Shown: piece by piece, positions 1-6,637 of the stretch | How positions within the stretch are numbered: the first letter of the stretch is position 1 | How the letters are laid out: each line of letters begins with the position of its first letter | Source of the DNA: a virus | Virus record (IMG/VR): IMGVR_UViG_3300037961_002446 | Location: 1-47,846 of that record | Reading direction: 5' to 3' (one strand) | DNA: 47,846 nt | Program-made: the position numbers and the translations under genes | The notes under the pieces: generated by a model | Seen by the model: only the letters and a program-made list of their open reading frames with translations | Database searches by the model: none | Told to the model about the DNA's origin: nothing

Positions 1-986
1 ATGGATTCCTTTTTGTTTCCATCACCGTCTAAATCTATGTAGTCGGGTTTAGCCCCTTCTGTTTTTTCAAATTGTTCTTTTTGACAAGAAGGACAATCAG
101 TGCAACCGCCTTTTTCTGTTGAGCCACAATGGGCTTTCAATACCTCTTTCCAATTTACTCCAATATCTCTTTTAGTCAAATCTGTTGGTAAATCATCTTT
201 CAAGTATTTCTCAGCAAACCTCTTAATGGCTTGACTTACCTTTCCTTTCTTTATTGAATCTCTCCAAGAAGCATTCTTACTATCATCAAACTTGTATTTA
301 CTTCTCATCATTTCAGCAATATCTCTTAGTTGTGCTTCATGGATTTGTGAAAAGAATGGCTTTCCTTTTAGTTTAGCCATAAGTTGTCCGAATGCAGTAA
401 TATCATCTTGTGTATATGACTCATCAGTTTCAATTACTTCCTTAAGTTCTTGAATGTCTTTATCCAAAATTAGTCTTCTTTCAGAATATCTTTTATCATC
501 GGAAAGTCTTTCACTAAAGGTAAGAACCATTCTATCCAATACTTGTTTCAAATTACTGTCTTTAGTTGTGGCGGCTACTTCTTCCGCTATCTCTTCTGCA
601 AAATTTTCATCAATATCAGAAAGATTTTCTTTAACTGTTTTTCTTTTCAAAGCCTTAGCCCTTGAAATTTCTCCCGCCTTATTTGCTTCAGCAACTCTTT
701 TTTCCGCTTCCGCTTCTGTAAGATAGCCTAGTTTAGGAGAAGGGTGAATCAAAGAATATTCTTTTCCTGTCTTTGGGCTGATTTCTCCTTTTATTCTAGT
801 ATTCCTAGCAATCCACCTTCTATCAATATGTTCTTCCAAAGCCATCTTTGTCATGTTTTTATATTTAGCAGGAACTTTCTGCAATATAATTCCAATCGTT
901 TTATCTCTATACAGATACACTTCATCTCTTGCGTCTTCGTCTAAATCAGCAACCGTTGATTTAACTGCCATTTTTGCTATATTCAT
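1..986 (-). CDS. Hypothetical protein, C-terminus beyond the window (partial)
   Basis: The reading frame is open from the ATG at 986 down to base 1, giving about 328 residues with the C-terminus missing. The start overlaps the stop of the upstream gene by ATGA, so the two are translationally coupled. The protein is charged and mostly helical. Near the visible end it has a cysteine cluster (CGSTEKGGCTDCPSC) that could bind zinc, followed by an acidic DLDGDGN motif resembling a calcium-binding EF-hand or dockerin loop. I do not recognise the family. Its place in a minus-strand group away from the replication genes suggests a late or virion function, which is inference. Confidence 0.75.
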   Translation of the reverse strand, partial: MNIAKMAVKSTVADLDEDARDEVYLYRDKTIGIILQKVPAKYKNMTKMALEEHIDRRWIARNTRIKGEISPKTGKEYSLIHPSPKLGYLTEAEAEKRVAEANKAGEISRAKALKRKTVKENLSDIDENFAEEIAEEVAATTKDSNLKQVLDRMVLTFSERLSDDKRYSERRLILDKDIQELKEVIETDESYTQDDITAFGQLMAKLKGKPFFSQIHEAQLRDIAEMMRSKYKFDDSKNASWRDSIKKGKVSQAIKRFAEKYLKDDLPTDLTKRDIGVNWKEVLKAHCGSTEKGGCTDCPSCQKEQFEKTEGAKPDYIDLDGDGNKKES

Positions 987-1390
987 TTTCTTCCACTCCC
1001 CATTCTTGGGTGTTTTCTGTTCATTTCTTTTGCCCTATCAATAAGGCTAGTAGTTTTTCTAGGAGAATCTCCATACATTTTTTCTAAATCCATTAGGTAT
1101 TTTTCAACCATTTCTTTGTTTGACTTTATTGCTTCAGGAGTAGTGCTTCTAATTAAACGAGGAGGATTAGGGAAATCTCTTATCAAAGAAACAATAGCAT
1201 CTCTAAATTTACTAGCATCATCTCCTTGTGTCATTTCATACATCTCTAGAGTCTTTTCAATAGCGGGTTTTATCTTAGTAAAAAACGCCTTTAGTTTATC
1301 ACTTCTAGCCTGTTCCATATCTTCGGGAGCATATCTTTCTCCCAATCTACGGGCTTCTTCCATGTCTATCTTGAGTATATCTTTCCACAT
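983..1390 (-). CDS. Hypothetical helical protein with N-terminal W-x-x-I motif
   Basis: This is a 135-residue charged, helical protein starting MWKDILKID. The W-K-x-I-(L/V) start resembles the starts of the two genes upstream (1395-1556 and 1601-1864), so the three may share an N-terminal recognition motif. The C-terminus is basic (KHPRMGSGRK). It overlaps the next gene by 4 nt. Family and function are unknown; a virion or assembly role is only suggested by position. Confidence 0.7.
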   Translation of the reverse strand: MWKDILKIDMEEARRLGERYAPEDMEQARSDKLKAFFTKIKPAIEKTLEMYEMTQGDDASKFRDAIVSLIRDFPNPPRLIRSTTPEAIKSNKEMVEKYLMDLEKMYGDSPRKTTSLIDRAKEMNRKHPRMGSGRK

Positions 1391-1394
1391 AATA

Positions 1395-1556
1395 TCACAT
1401 ACTATCTAGTAAATCTTGAACTAAATCTTCAAACTTATTTGGGCCATTTGGCCAACCTAGTTGTCTTTCAAGAACAGAATATGCTCTAACAATTAATTTT
1501 CTTGCTTCTTTAATTGCAGCATCATCATCGTTTTTGACTATCTTTTCCCATGTCAT
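1395..1556 (-). CDS. Small hypothetical protein, MTWEKIV start
   Basis: A 53-residue frame opens at the ATG at 1556 after a GGTGA Shine-Dalgarno-like stretch and ends in TGA at 1395-1397. The protein starts MTWEKIVKND, close to the MTWKNIVRK start of the upstream gene, and continues as a probable amphipathic helix (KEARKLIVRAYSVLERQ). It sits between two co-directional genes with short spacers. Function is unknown. Confidence 0.65.
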   Translation of the reverse strand: MTWEKIVKNDDDAAIKEARKLIVRAYSVLERQLGWPNGPNKFEDLVQDLLDSM

Positions 1557-1600
1557 CTTATCACCTAAAATTTCTCAAAAAATTTTGTGGCGAATTTTTT

Positions 1601-1864
1601 TCAAGCATTTGTTCTAGCCCATCGGGTAAAATCATCAGAAGGCCCTGAAGACATTGTTATCTGAGTAAGGCGGTCAATTTTATTTCCCGTTGCTTGCTCA
1701 TATCTATCCAATACTTCTCCAAGTTGGCTTTTAGGAATAGTGACATTTTTGGACTTATCCATAAATCCTCCAAATTCAACACTATCTCCTAAATCCTTAG
1801 CATAATTAGTGCTTCCTACTTCCATATTCCTTTCTTGCTTTCTTACTATGTTCTTCCATGTCAT
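1601..1864 (-). CDS. Small hypothetical protein, MTWKNIV start
   Basis: An 87-residue protein that is the first gene of the leftmost minus-strand group. A strong Shine-Dalgarno (AAAAAAGGAGATGA) precedes the ATG at 1864, and a TATA-like box lies 75-84 bp upstream. It shares the MTWKxIV start with the next gene. The rest (DSVEFGGFMDKSK..., RLTQITMSSGPSDDF) matches no family I know. Confidence 0.7.
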   Translation of the reverse strand: MTWKNIVRKQERNMEVGSTNYAKDLGDSVEFGGFMDKSKNVTIPKSQLGEVLDRYEQATGNKIDRLTQITMSSGPSDDFTRWARTNA

Positions 1865-1938
1865 CGTATCATCTCCTTTTTTCTCAAAAAATGTGGCGGA
1901 ATTTATTTGGGACTTGCGTTTTTATTTAGGTTATATGG

Positions 1939-1948
1939 TTTATATAAA
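1939..1948 (-). promoter_or_regulatory. TATA-like box for the 1864 gene group
   Basis: TTTATATAAA, a perfect palindrome, lies 75-84 bp upstream of the 1864 start. An archaeal TATA box here would give a leader of about 50 nt, consistent with the Shine-Dalgarno present. Direction is inferred from the only gene nearby. Confidence 0.4.
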
Positions 1949-2283
1949 CAGAATAAAAAGTTGTTCCTTTAAATCTCCTCCTTTAAATGTTATAAGTTGC
2001 GCCCGTTTTAATTCCTGTTTGTTTAATATGCAAAGTAGTATATCTTTTAACGGTAGTATATTCTCTTTTATCCTTACTGTTGTGTAATAAGGCAAACTAG
2101 AATAAGTCTGCTGTTATCGTTTAAAGAGGCAAATTCAGAACGCATCAATACAACCTAGTTAATGCGATAATGGTCAAGGATATAATGGTATGGGCTTTGA
2201 AGGTTAAAATATTAATCAAAAAGCGCAAACTAAGAGATTTAAAGCCACTCATTTAAACGAATAGAAAAATAAAATTTTTGAAA

Positions 2284-2334
2284 CAAAGCCATATGGTTGG
2301 GTAAAAAATTATACAAGCATATGGTATCGCTTTG
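2284..2334. promoter_or_regulatory. CAAAG/CATATGG/CTTTG element, double core
   Basis: CAAAG at 2284-2288 directly abuts CCATATGG at 2289-2296. A second core (GCATATGG) lies near 2317-2324, followed by CTTTG at 2330-2334. It is the most irregular member of the family of palindromic elements in 2280-7230 and has no gene immediately downstream. Confidence 0.55.
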
Positions 2335-2372
2335 CACTACCCTGCCTTTAATAGGACTTACGGGTTGTTCGG

Positions 2373-2522
2373 TTAAAAACCACAAGCCTCATTGAGCAAA
2401 CGCCAATATTCCTCCTGTTCATCATCTGTGAGCATTTCAATGATAGCCGTCCAATCTACGACCTTTAAGTATTCTTCAATTGCTGTATCTTCTAATTCTC
2501 TTATTCTCTTGTGGTTATTCAT
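2373..2522 (-). CDS. Small acidic hypothetical protein
   Basis: A 49-residue frame starts at the ATG at 2522 behind a strong AAAGGAGGA Shine-Dalgarno, 14 bp downstream of the stop of the 2537-3247 gene, so the two form an operon. It is acidic and helical (MNNHKRIRELEDTAIEEYLK...). No family recognised. Confidence 0.7.
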   Translation of the reverse strand: MNNHKRIRELEDTAIEEYLKVVDWTAIIEMLTDDEQEEYWRLLNEACGF

Positions 2523-2536
2523 GTTTATTCCTCCTT

Positions 2537-3247
2537 TCATGAGTGTGCTTTCTTAGCCTCTTTGACACGGTTAATAATGTCGGGAGCGCATTCGCTACGG
2601 CTTTCAGTCTTAGCATCAAAATGGCAATCAATAGATGCATTTTCAACATCATAGCCATACTTCTTAAGTTTCAAACGGCTCTCAACAGTGCCTTGAATCT
2701 TAGCCATGTCGTTCAATACTTGATTGACCATAACTTCCTCAATAGTATCTTTACGCTGAATACCGTTAGGCCTCCATGTAGTTGTGAATTTAAGAATAAC
2801 CCCACTGCTTGAATTACTTAGCCTAACAGTCATCTCCTGTTCGTTATCATAATTGATTTCATAGTCATACCATTTGTATTGCTTTCCTTCAATGTCAAAA
2901 TCAATTTCAACTACGCTACCTTCTACTTCAGTCCACTCTTTAGAGGTTTTTTCTACTTCAGCATCAACAGATTCTAGAGTCAAAAATGGGCTAAACGCAT
3001 CAAAGGCCTCATTTCTATCACTAACATATTTGGTTTCAAATACAACCTTACCGTCCATAACGATTTGATAGGTCTTCTTAGTTTCAGTTTTCTCATTGAA
3101 TCCATATGTAGGTTTGCTACCAAAATGGGTGCGTATGGTGATACCTTTCTTTTGTAGGTCATTGGCAAATTTAGCAAATTGCAGGTCGCCCATCTTCTTA
3201 CCGTAGTTAATCTTCATTGTTCTTACATAGGTTATATCGCTTGACAT
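2537..3247 (-). CDS. Hypothetical 236-residue protein
   Basis: The N-terminal part (about 1-90) is mixed, and the middle is beta-rich with alternating charged and aromatic residues (KQYKWYDYEINYDNEQEM). The C-terminal part is helical with two cysteines. A TATA-like CCTATAG lies about 22-28 bp upstream of the ATG at 3247, which would give leaderless mRNA. The palindromic element at 3286-3317 lies just beyond. An in-frame ATG ten codons downstream is possible, but the TATA spacing favours 3247. Function unknown. Confidence 0.75.
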   Translation of the reverse strand: MSSDITYVRTMKINYGKKMGDLQFAKFANDLQKKGITIRTHFGSKPTYGFNEKTETKKTYQIVMDGKVVFETKYVSDRNEAFDAFSPFLTLESVDAEVEKTSKEWTEVEGSVVEIDFDIEGKQYKWYDYEINYDNEQEMTVRLSNSSSGVILKFTTTWRPNGIQRKDTIEEVMVNQVLNDMAKIQGTVESRLKLKKYGYDVENASIDCHFDAKTESRSECAPDIINRVKEAKKAHS

Positions 3248-3285
3248 GGAAGGCTATTCAATTGACACTATAGGGTTGTAATATA

Positions 3286-3317
3286 CAAAGTAATTACAAC
3301 CATATGGTATCGCTTTG
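3286..3317. promoter_or_regulatory. Palindromic promoter element upstream of 3247 gene
   Basis: CAAAG (3286-3290), CCATATGG (3300-3307) and CTTTG (3313-3317) form a spaced dyad. It lies between the hairpin of the preceding unit (3323-3335) and the TATA-like box of the 3247 gene. Confidence 0.65.
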
Positions 3318-3322
3318 TTAAA

Positions 3323-3335
3323 CCCCACTAAGGGG
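3323..3335 (-). terminator. CCCC-loop-GGGG hairpin after the 3892-3365 gene
   Basis: CCCCACTAAGGGG lies about 30 bp past the stop at 3365 (minus-strand reading). On the minus strand it is preceded by CCGTAG, a context shared with the hairpins at 4835-4846 and 5497-5508. A role in 3'-end formation is inferred from position. Confidence 0.45.
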
Positions 3336-3364
3336 CTACGGTAGGCATTCCGCAGTCTTTAGAT

Positions 3365-3892
3365 TCAAACTTCTTCAGATTCCTCCTCGTTTGCATCTCT
3401 CTCGGCCTTAGTAGGTCGAGGGGTGATTTGAGGCACACCAGCCTTATTCAGTTTACCGTCAAACCTACCGTCTTTGATAGATTGAACCATATATCCATGA
3501 GCCGCACTAACAAAGTGTGCAGTCATTTCTTCCATTGAATCGTAGACTCCGCCTGTGCGCCCGTGTGGAACAATAACGGCTAATAGAGTGTCATGGTATT
3601 CAGTAGGGATTGAAGCAAAAGCAGTTGCTACGGTTTCCTCCACAGTCGCCAATGCAATCTGTTGTTCCTCGTTTAGAGTTGATTCTCGGCCTTTGCGGGC
3701 TGATGGAAAACCTTCCATTGTAGAACCAATTGAACGAATTGCAGTCCAATATGTGCTTCTTAGTTCATCGCTAGCAGCGTTATCTCCCAATGTTAGGGAT
3801 AGCATAACTGCTTGCAGGTTATCGCTTGGGTCTTGCTTTTCAGCCCATGCTCTTACTTTTGCTGTATTTACATTCCAATTTGCTTGTTTCAT
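3365..3892 (-). CDS. Paralog A of a three-member virus protein family
   Basis: A 175-residue protein clearly related to 4872-5369. Shared stretches are LRSTYWTAIRSIGST, ARKGRES, and PHGRTGG(V/A)Y followed by a WDG/FDG-like site. A more distant third copy is at 8143-8601. The C-terminus is acidic and proline-containing. Unlike the leaderless genes around it, it has a Shine-Dalgarno (GGAGG) and a leader containing an 8-bp hairpin. Three copies in one genome suggest an abundant or dosage-sensitive product, but no known domain is recognisable. Confidence 0.8.
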   Translation of the reverse strand: MKQANWNVNTAKVRAWAEKQDPSDNLQAVMLSLTLGDNAASDELRSTYWTAIRSIGSTMEGFPSARKGRESTLNEEQQIALATVEETVATAFASIPTEYHDTLLAVIVPHGRTGGVYDSMEEMTAHFVSAAHGYMVQSIKDGRFDGKLNKAGVPQITPRPTKAERDANEEESEEV

Positions 3893-3916
3893 ATTTAATT
3901 CCTCCTTATTTCTAAG

Positions 3917-3941
3917 ATTGCTTCATGCCTACCGAAGCAAT
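3917..3941 (-). promoter_or_regulatory. Leader hairpin upstream of paralog A
   Basis: ATTGCTTC (3917-3924) and GAAGCAAT (3934-3941) form a perfect 8-bp stem with a 9-nt loop in the leader between the putative TATA and the Shine-Dalgarno. The paralogous gene at 5369 has the equivalent TGCTTC/GAAGCA stem, so the hairpin is conserved between copies. Confidence 0.55.
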
Positions 3942-3977
3942 AAGGATATTATGAGGAGGTATTTGTAGGGTTGAAAA

Positions 3978-4005
3978 CAAAGCCCAACCATATGGTATTA
4001 CTTTG
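3978..4005. promoter_or_regulatory. Palindromic promoter element upstream of paralog A
   Basis: CAAAG (3978-3982), CCATATGG (3988-3995), CTTTG (4001-4005). The half-sites are almost symmetric around the core. CCC-loop-GGG (4013-4023), the likely end of the preceding unit, follows on the far side. Confidence 0.65.
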
Positions 4006-4112
4006 GTCTAAACCCAATGCGGGGATTGTTTTTTATTTCGGCTATTTGCACATTTACCCTATGCGTGGCTCTCTTACCTGAGCGAAAACAATCAAAAACG
4101 CTCTCCACAGTA

Positions 4113-4412
4113 TCAATGAACTCGTATGAAGCCCCCGTTCCAAGCCTCACCGTTCAAATACCATTGGAAATTTCTTTGGACGATATTAACCCCACTCAAA
4201 CCGTTTAAGCGTTCTTTTGTGGTGTTAGATTGCCACCCGCCATCTTGAATGAATACACCGTTTGAAGTTCTTTCAGCGATTAAGTTCCCATGTAGTAAAA
4301 GACGAACTGAATACTCCTCACCGTCATGACCAACGATTACACGGGTATTACCTCGCTTGAAATTATATCCATTTTCAAAGGCTCTTATTGCATCATATGT
4401 TATTTGTCGCAT
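4113..4412 (-). CDS. Small hypothetical protein, leaderless
   Basis: A 99-residue protein starting MRQITYDAIRAF. An upstream in-frame ATG at 4469 would place the palindromic element inside the gene. The ATG at 4412 lies 22-28 bp from the TATA box CTATATA (4434-4440), the leaderless spacing seen in neighbouring units, so 4412 is chosen. It is predicted mostly beta (TRVIVGHDGEEYSVRLLLHG, NFQWYLNGEAWNGG). Function unknown. Confidence 0.7.
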   Translation of the reverse strand: MRQITYDAIRAFENGYNFKRGNTRVIVGHDGEEYSVRLLLHGNLIAERTSNGVFIQDGGWQSNTTKERLNGLSGVNIVQRNFQWYLNGEAWNGGFIRVH

Positions 4413-4433
4413 GGTAAGAGGTTTTTGAGTCAA

Positions 4434-4440
4434 TATATAG
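4434..4440 (-). promoter_or_regulatory. TATA box of the 4412 gene
   Basis: On the minus strand the sequence reads CAACCCTATATATTGAC, with the TATA centred about 25 bp from the ATG. The preceding CAACCC joins it to the palindromic element at 4452-4484. Confidence 0.55.
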
Positions 4441-4451
4441 GGTTGTAGCAA

Positions 4452-4484
4452 CAAAGCCCTTACAACCATATGGTCATAACTTTG
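4452..4484. promoter_or_regulatory. Palindromic promoter element upstream of 4412 gene
   Basis: CAAAG (4452-4456), CCATATGG (4466-4473), CTTTG (4480-4484). A GGCC-ATAC-GGCC hairpin (4492-4503) at the end of the preceding gene lies immediately upstream in the minus-strand sense. Confidence 0.65.
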
Positions 4485-4502
4485 TGAAAGTGGCCATACG
4501 GC

Positions 4503-4760
4503 CTATTCTTCTCCCTCCTCATCTTTCTTATATTCTTCTTCGCAAGTGCATCTATAGCCTTCCCAATGAACCACATTTTCCATGACATAAATATCATATT
4601 CAGCAATATAGACTTCATCTTCAAACTCAATTTTATCCTTAACTTTTTCAGTTATATGATTACATCTAGGGTGGTGGTCTAGTCCATGTTCATCGGTATA
4701 TGCTTCTGCTCCTTCTGCGTAAAACGCATTAAGACAATCTTGACAACTACAAAACGCCAT
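4503..4760 (-). CDS. Small acidic cysteine-rich protein
   Basis: An 85-residue protein with CSCQDC near the N-terminus, HHPRCNH in the middle and CTC near the C-terminus, then an acidic tail. The cysteines and histidines suggest one or two zinc sites. A TATA-like CCATATCTA (4782-4790) lies 22-30 bp upstream of the ATG, so the mRNA is probably leaderless. Function unknown. Confidence 0.7.
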   Translation of the reverse strand: MAFCSCQDCLNAFYAEGAEAYTDEHGLDHHPRCNHITEKVKDKIEFEDEVYIAEYDIYVMENVVHWEGYRCTCEEEYKKDEEGEE

Positions 4761-4798
4761 ATTAGTCCTTTTTGCTTAGGTTAGATATGGCCGCTAAC

Positions 4799-4828
4799 CA
4801 AAGTATGCAACCATATGGTCATGCTTTG
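4799..4828. promoter_or_regulatory. Palindromic promoter element, best copy
   Basis: CAAAG (4799-4803), CCATATGG (4811-4818), CTTTG (4824-4828). Here the spacer also matches, with ATGC on the left and CATG on the right of the core, making nearly a 30-bp dyad. It lies upstream of the 4760 gene. Confidence 0.7.
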
Positions 4829-4834
4829 CACTGA

Positions 4835-4846
4835 CCCCAAAAGGGG
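4835..4846 (-). terminator. CCCC-AAAA-GGGG hairpin after paralog B
   Basis: A 4-bp G/C stem in the same CCGTAG context as the hairpin at 3323-3335. It lies about 25 bp beyond the 4872 stop and just before the next palindromic element. Confidence 0.45.
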
Positions 4847-4871
4847 CTACGGGGGATTATCCGCATTAGAC

Positions 4872-5369
4872 TTACTTAGTAGCCTCCTTTTCTTTTACAG
4901 GCGGTGGAGTCATTTGAGGGATATTACCCTCCATGCTACCGTCCCAACGGTTTTCCTTGTAGCCCTGTGTTAGAGCGTTAAAGGCCTTTTGACCGAATGC
5001 TTCCGCCAAATCTTCAATAGATTCGTATGCGCCACCTGTGCGACCATGCGGAAGAATTACCTTAAGCATAATATCTGCATCAGTAATACCCACAAAGGCA
5101 TCGTAGACCGCATTCCTTACAGAAGTCGCAGACAGCAACACTTCTTCCGGTAATGCTGATTCTCTTCCTTTGCGAGCCATTGGGAAATCTTCAAATGTAG
5201 ACCCAATGCTTCGGATTGCAGTCCAATAAGTAGACCGCAAATCATCGTTATCACAATTGTTTCCTAGAGTAATAGACAATGTAATTGCTTGACCATTATC
5301 GCCTCTATCTTCTTTATCCAACCAAGTTTGGACTTTTGCTATGTTTATATTCCAATTTTCTGCTTTCAT
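4872..5369 (-). CDS. Paralog B of a three-member virus protein family
   Basis: A 165-residue protein collinear with 3365-3892: NWN(I/V)N at the start, LGNN...LRSTYWTAIRSIGST, ARKGRES, LPHGRTGGAY, RWDG, and a proline-rich basic tail. It has a Shine-Dalgarno (TTAGGAGGT) and a leader hairpin like paralog A. The two adjacent copies, separated by two small leaderless genes, look like an old tandem duplication. No known domain recognised. Confidence 0.8.
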   Translation of the reverse strand: MKAENWNINIAKVQTWLDKEDRGDNGQAITLSITLGNNCDNDDLRSTYWTAIRSIGSTFEDFPMARKGRESALPEEVLLSATSVRNAVYDAFVGITDADIMLKVILPHGRTGGAYESIEDLAEAFGQKAFNALTQGYKENRWDGSMEGNIPQMTPPPVKEKEATK

Positions 5370-5401
5370 GTTTTTTACCTCCTAAACTATTTCAGTCAGT
5401 A

Positions 5402-5421
5402 TGCTTCAATCCCCCGAAGCA
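5402..5421 (-). promoter_or_regulatory. Leader hairpin upstream of paralog B
   Basis: TGCTTC (5402-5407) and GAAGCA (5416-5421) form a 6-bp stem in the same position as the hairpin before paralog A. A TATA-like CCATATAC lies upstream at about 5441-5449 on the minus strand. Confidence 0.5.
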
Positions 5422-5458
5422 ATAAGTCAAGTCTGAAATCGTATATGGTCGTTGTATG

Positions 5459-5490
5459 CAAAGCAACCCCAACCATATGGTTGTCCTTTG
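5459..5490. promoter_or_regulatory. Palindromic promoter element upstream of paralog B
   Basis: CAAAG (5459-5463), CCATATGG (5473-5480), CTTTG (5486-5490). The core is flanked by AAC/GTT, extending the palindrome to AACCATATGGTT. Confidence 0.7.
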
Positions 5491-5496
5491 GCATAA

Positions 5497-5508
5497 CCCC
5501 AAATGGGG
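5497..5508 (-). terminator. CCCC-AAAT-GGGG hairpin after a gene-free unit
   Basis: This is the same hairpin and GTAG context as after paralogs A and B, but no coding gene precedes it on the minus strand. It marks the 3' end of the putative RNA unit 5513-6058. Confidence 0.45.
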
Positions 5509-5512
5509 GCTA

Positions 5513-6058
5513 CTTGGCAGGGAAAAATCTGCATTGTAATTACTATTGTTATTAATATACCAAGTGCCTTATTTGCTATGCCTCTATCATCGCTTTCTCT
5601 TCGCTTAAGGGCATGAGAATGTAAAAGAAACTCGGCCTACTCCATTCATCTCCGTCTAACTGCTATTTCTTGTTTCCCTGCAATTCGGTATACCTCCTTG
5701 CATTGTTTCCCCATTCCCGTCTTACTGCGTGGTGTTTCGGCTTTGTTTCTCTATGGTTTTATGGCCACTAATAGCCATAGGAATTTGAAAAGGTGGGATA
5801 GTGAATTGGGTATCACTAATGATGATGCGGATTCCGCCCGCATTCGGTTAGGTCGCTCCTTTTATCTAGAAGCCATCACGCCAAGTATATCCAAGTTGAT
5901 AGTTAGACAACTCCCCTTTTGAGGTTCAAGGACTTTCATAGAGCCAATTACCTCACGCTTTTACGCACTAGTAATTGGATATGTCGCACTACACGAATAC
6001 CTGCACATTACCCCCGACCAAGAGGGTATTCTGTCAATCCCTGTCGGCTCATGACTTC
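5513..6058 (-). ncRNA. Candidate long structured non-coding RNA
   Basis: About 550 bp without a credible gene, visibly richer in G+C than its surroundings. On the minus strand it is bracketed by a TATA-like ACCATATACT (about 6081-6092) next to a palindromic element and by the unit-end hairpin at 5497-5508. Stems seen: CCAATTAC (from 5943) with GTAATTGG (to 5979), ATGCGG/CCGCAT around a 7-nt loop near 5825-5845, and CTTCC/GGAAG near 6054-6072. The minus strand is purine-rich in the probable loops, as in many functional RNAs. It matches no class I know; it could instead be decayed coding sequence. Confidence 0.4.
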
Positions 6059-6099
6059 CGACATATAGGAAGGTGAAAATCAGTATATGGTTCTCTCCT

Positions 6100-6132
6100 C
6101 CAAAGTTATTCCAACCATATGGTGTTGCTTTG
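6100..6132. promoter_or_regulatory. Palindromic element in a divergent promoter
   Basis: CAAAG (6100-6104), CCATATGG (6115-6122), CTTTG (6128-6132). To the right is the TATA of the plus-strand 6172 gene, and to the left a minus-strand TATA-like ACCATATACT. This copy shows the element is used upstream of genes on either strand. Confidence 0.7.
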
Positions 6133-6140
6133 TTTTACAC

Positions 6141-6154
6141 CCTAATAATATATT
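6141..6154 (+). promoter_or_regulatory. TATA box of the 6172 gene
   Basis: CCTAATAATATATT is centred about 24 bp upstream of the ATG at 6172, the spacing for a leaderless archaeal mRNA. No Shine-Dalgarno is present. Confidence 0.5.
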
Positions 6155-6171
6155 CTCATTTACCGTTTACC

Positions 6172-6405
6172 ATGTCAAAGAATGCAGTAAGAAGAGTATC
6201 AAGTATTAGCCCATCAATGAAGAAAGAGGTTGAAGAAACCGTTGCTAGTGCAATTTTCACAGATTTGCACATTATGAAAGATGAACCTGATGCTATGATT
6301 GCCCTTATTACTATGGAAGCCATTTATGGTGGCGTTGATGCTGCTATCAAAGAGATTCTTATTGACCGAATGGTTGAAGATATGATGGAGGTCTTATTTA
6401 GTTAA
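6172..6405 (+). CDS. Small helical protein, only plus-strand gene of the left arm
   Basis: A 77-residue acidic, helical protein (MSKNAVRRVSSISPSMKKEV...). The ATG at 6172 is preferred over an upstream in-frame start at 6073 because it sits at leaderless spacing from the TATA box and excludes the palindromic element from the gene. The N-terminal RRVSSISPSMKKEVEE could form a DNA-binding helix, but no family is recognised. Confidence 0.65.
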   Translation: MSKNAVRRVSSISPSMKKEVEETVASAIFTDLHIMKDEPDAMIALITMEAIYGGVDAAIKEILIDRMVEDMMEVLFS

Positions 6406-6592
6406 ATCACCTCGTCGGGTCTTATGGCCTCAATAACTGAAAGTTGTGAATGCATTAAACAATCTCAATGCCACAGTGCCGAGATGCGGTTGAGATACCG
6501 TATTTTCTATTATTGAAGTCATATATGTTTGAGGTGGGAGGACGCTCCCTTTACAAGGCAGAAAACCTTGACTACCGACACGGGGTTTTAAA
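6406..6592. other. Intergenic region with small hairpins
   Basis: No gene. GGGAG/CTCCC (about 6537-6550) and AAGG/CCTT (about 6556-6569) form two adjacent short hairpins. A CAATAA/TTATTG pair spans about 6430-6517. Together with the element at 6593-6621 this may be another short untranslated minus-strand unit. Confidence 0.3.
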
Positions 6593-6621
6593 CAAAGACG
6601 CAACCATATGGTATTGCTTTG
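6593..6621. promoter_or_regulatory. Palindromic element downstream of 6638 gene
   Basis: CAAAG (6593-6597), CCATATGG (6604-6611), CTTTG (6617-6621), close to symmetric. A GGGCT-AA-AGCCC hairpin (6642-6653) at the end of the 6638-6928 gene precedes it on the minus strand. Confidence 0.65.
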
Positions 6622-6637
6622 TATTTACCACATAGGC

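Larger units (their letters stand above)
1865..2372. other. Gene-poor intergenic region, 508 bp
   Basis: No convincing gene is visible. It contains the TATA box at 1939-1948, an orphan minus-strand AAAGGAGGAGATTTAAAGGA stretch near 1968-1990 with no start codon at the right distance, and a composite CCATATGG element at 2284-2334. Because that element precedes transcription units elsewhere, an untranslated minus-strand RNA from about 2280 to 1870 is possible, but I see no strong fold. Confidence 0.4.

Noticed and set aside
454-1044. Plus-strand open frames overlapping the left-edge genes
   Set aside because: They are antisense to long coupled minus-strand genes, are rich in Ser, Phe and Leu as expected of shadow frames, and lack start signals.
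2163-2260. Short plus-strand frame (about 28 codons) in the 1865-2372 gap
   Set aside because: Too short, no start signals, and against the direction of all neighbouring genes.
4413-4469. Upstream start ATG at 4469 for the 4113-4412 gene
   Set aside because: It would put the CCATATGG element and the TATA box inside the coding sequence.
5698-5922. Plus-strand open frame of 74 codons in the gene-free unit
   Set aside because: No Shine-Dalgarno or TATA at leaderless spacing, composition unlike its neighbours, and it is antisense to a unit that looks like a structured RNA.
6545-6561. Anticodon-arm-like hairpin with loop TTTACAA (Val anticodon)
   Set aside because: No acceptor pairing, D arm or T arm with GTTCRA can be found around it.
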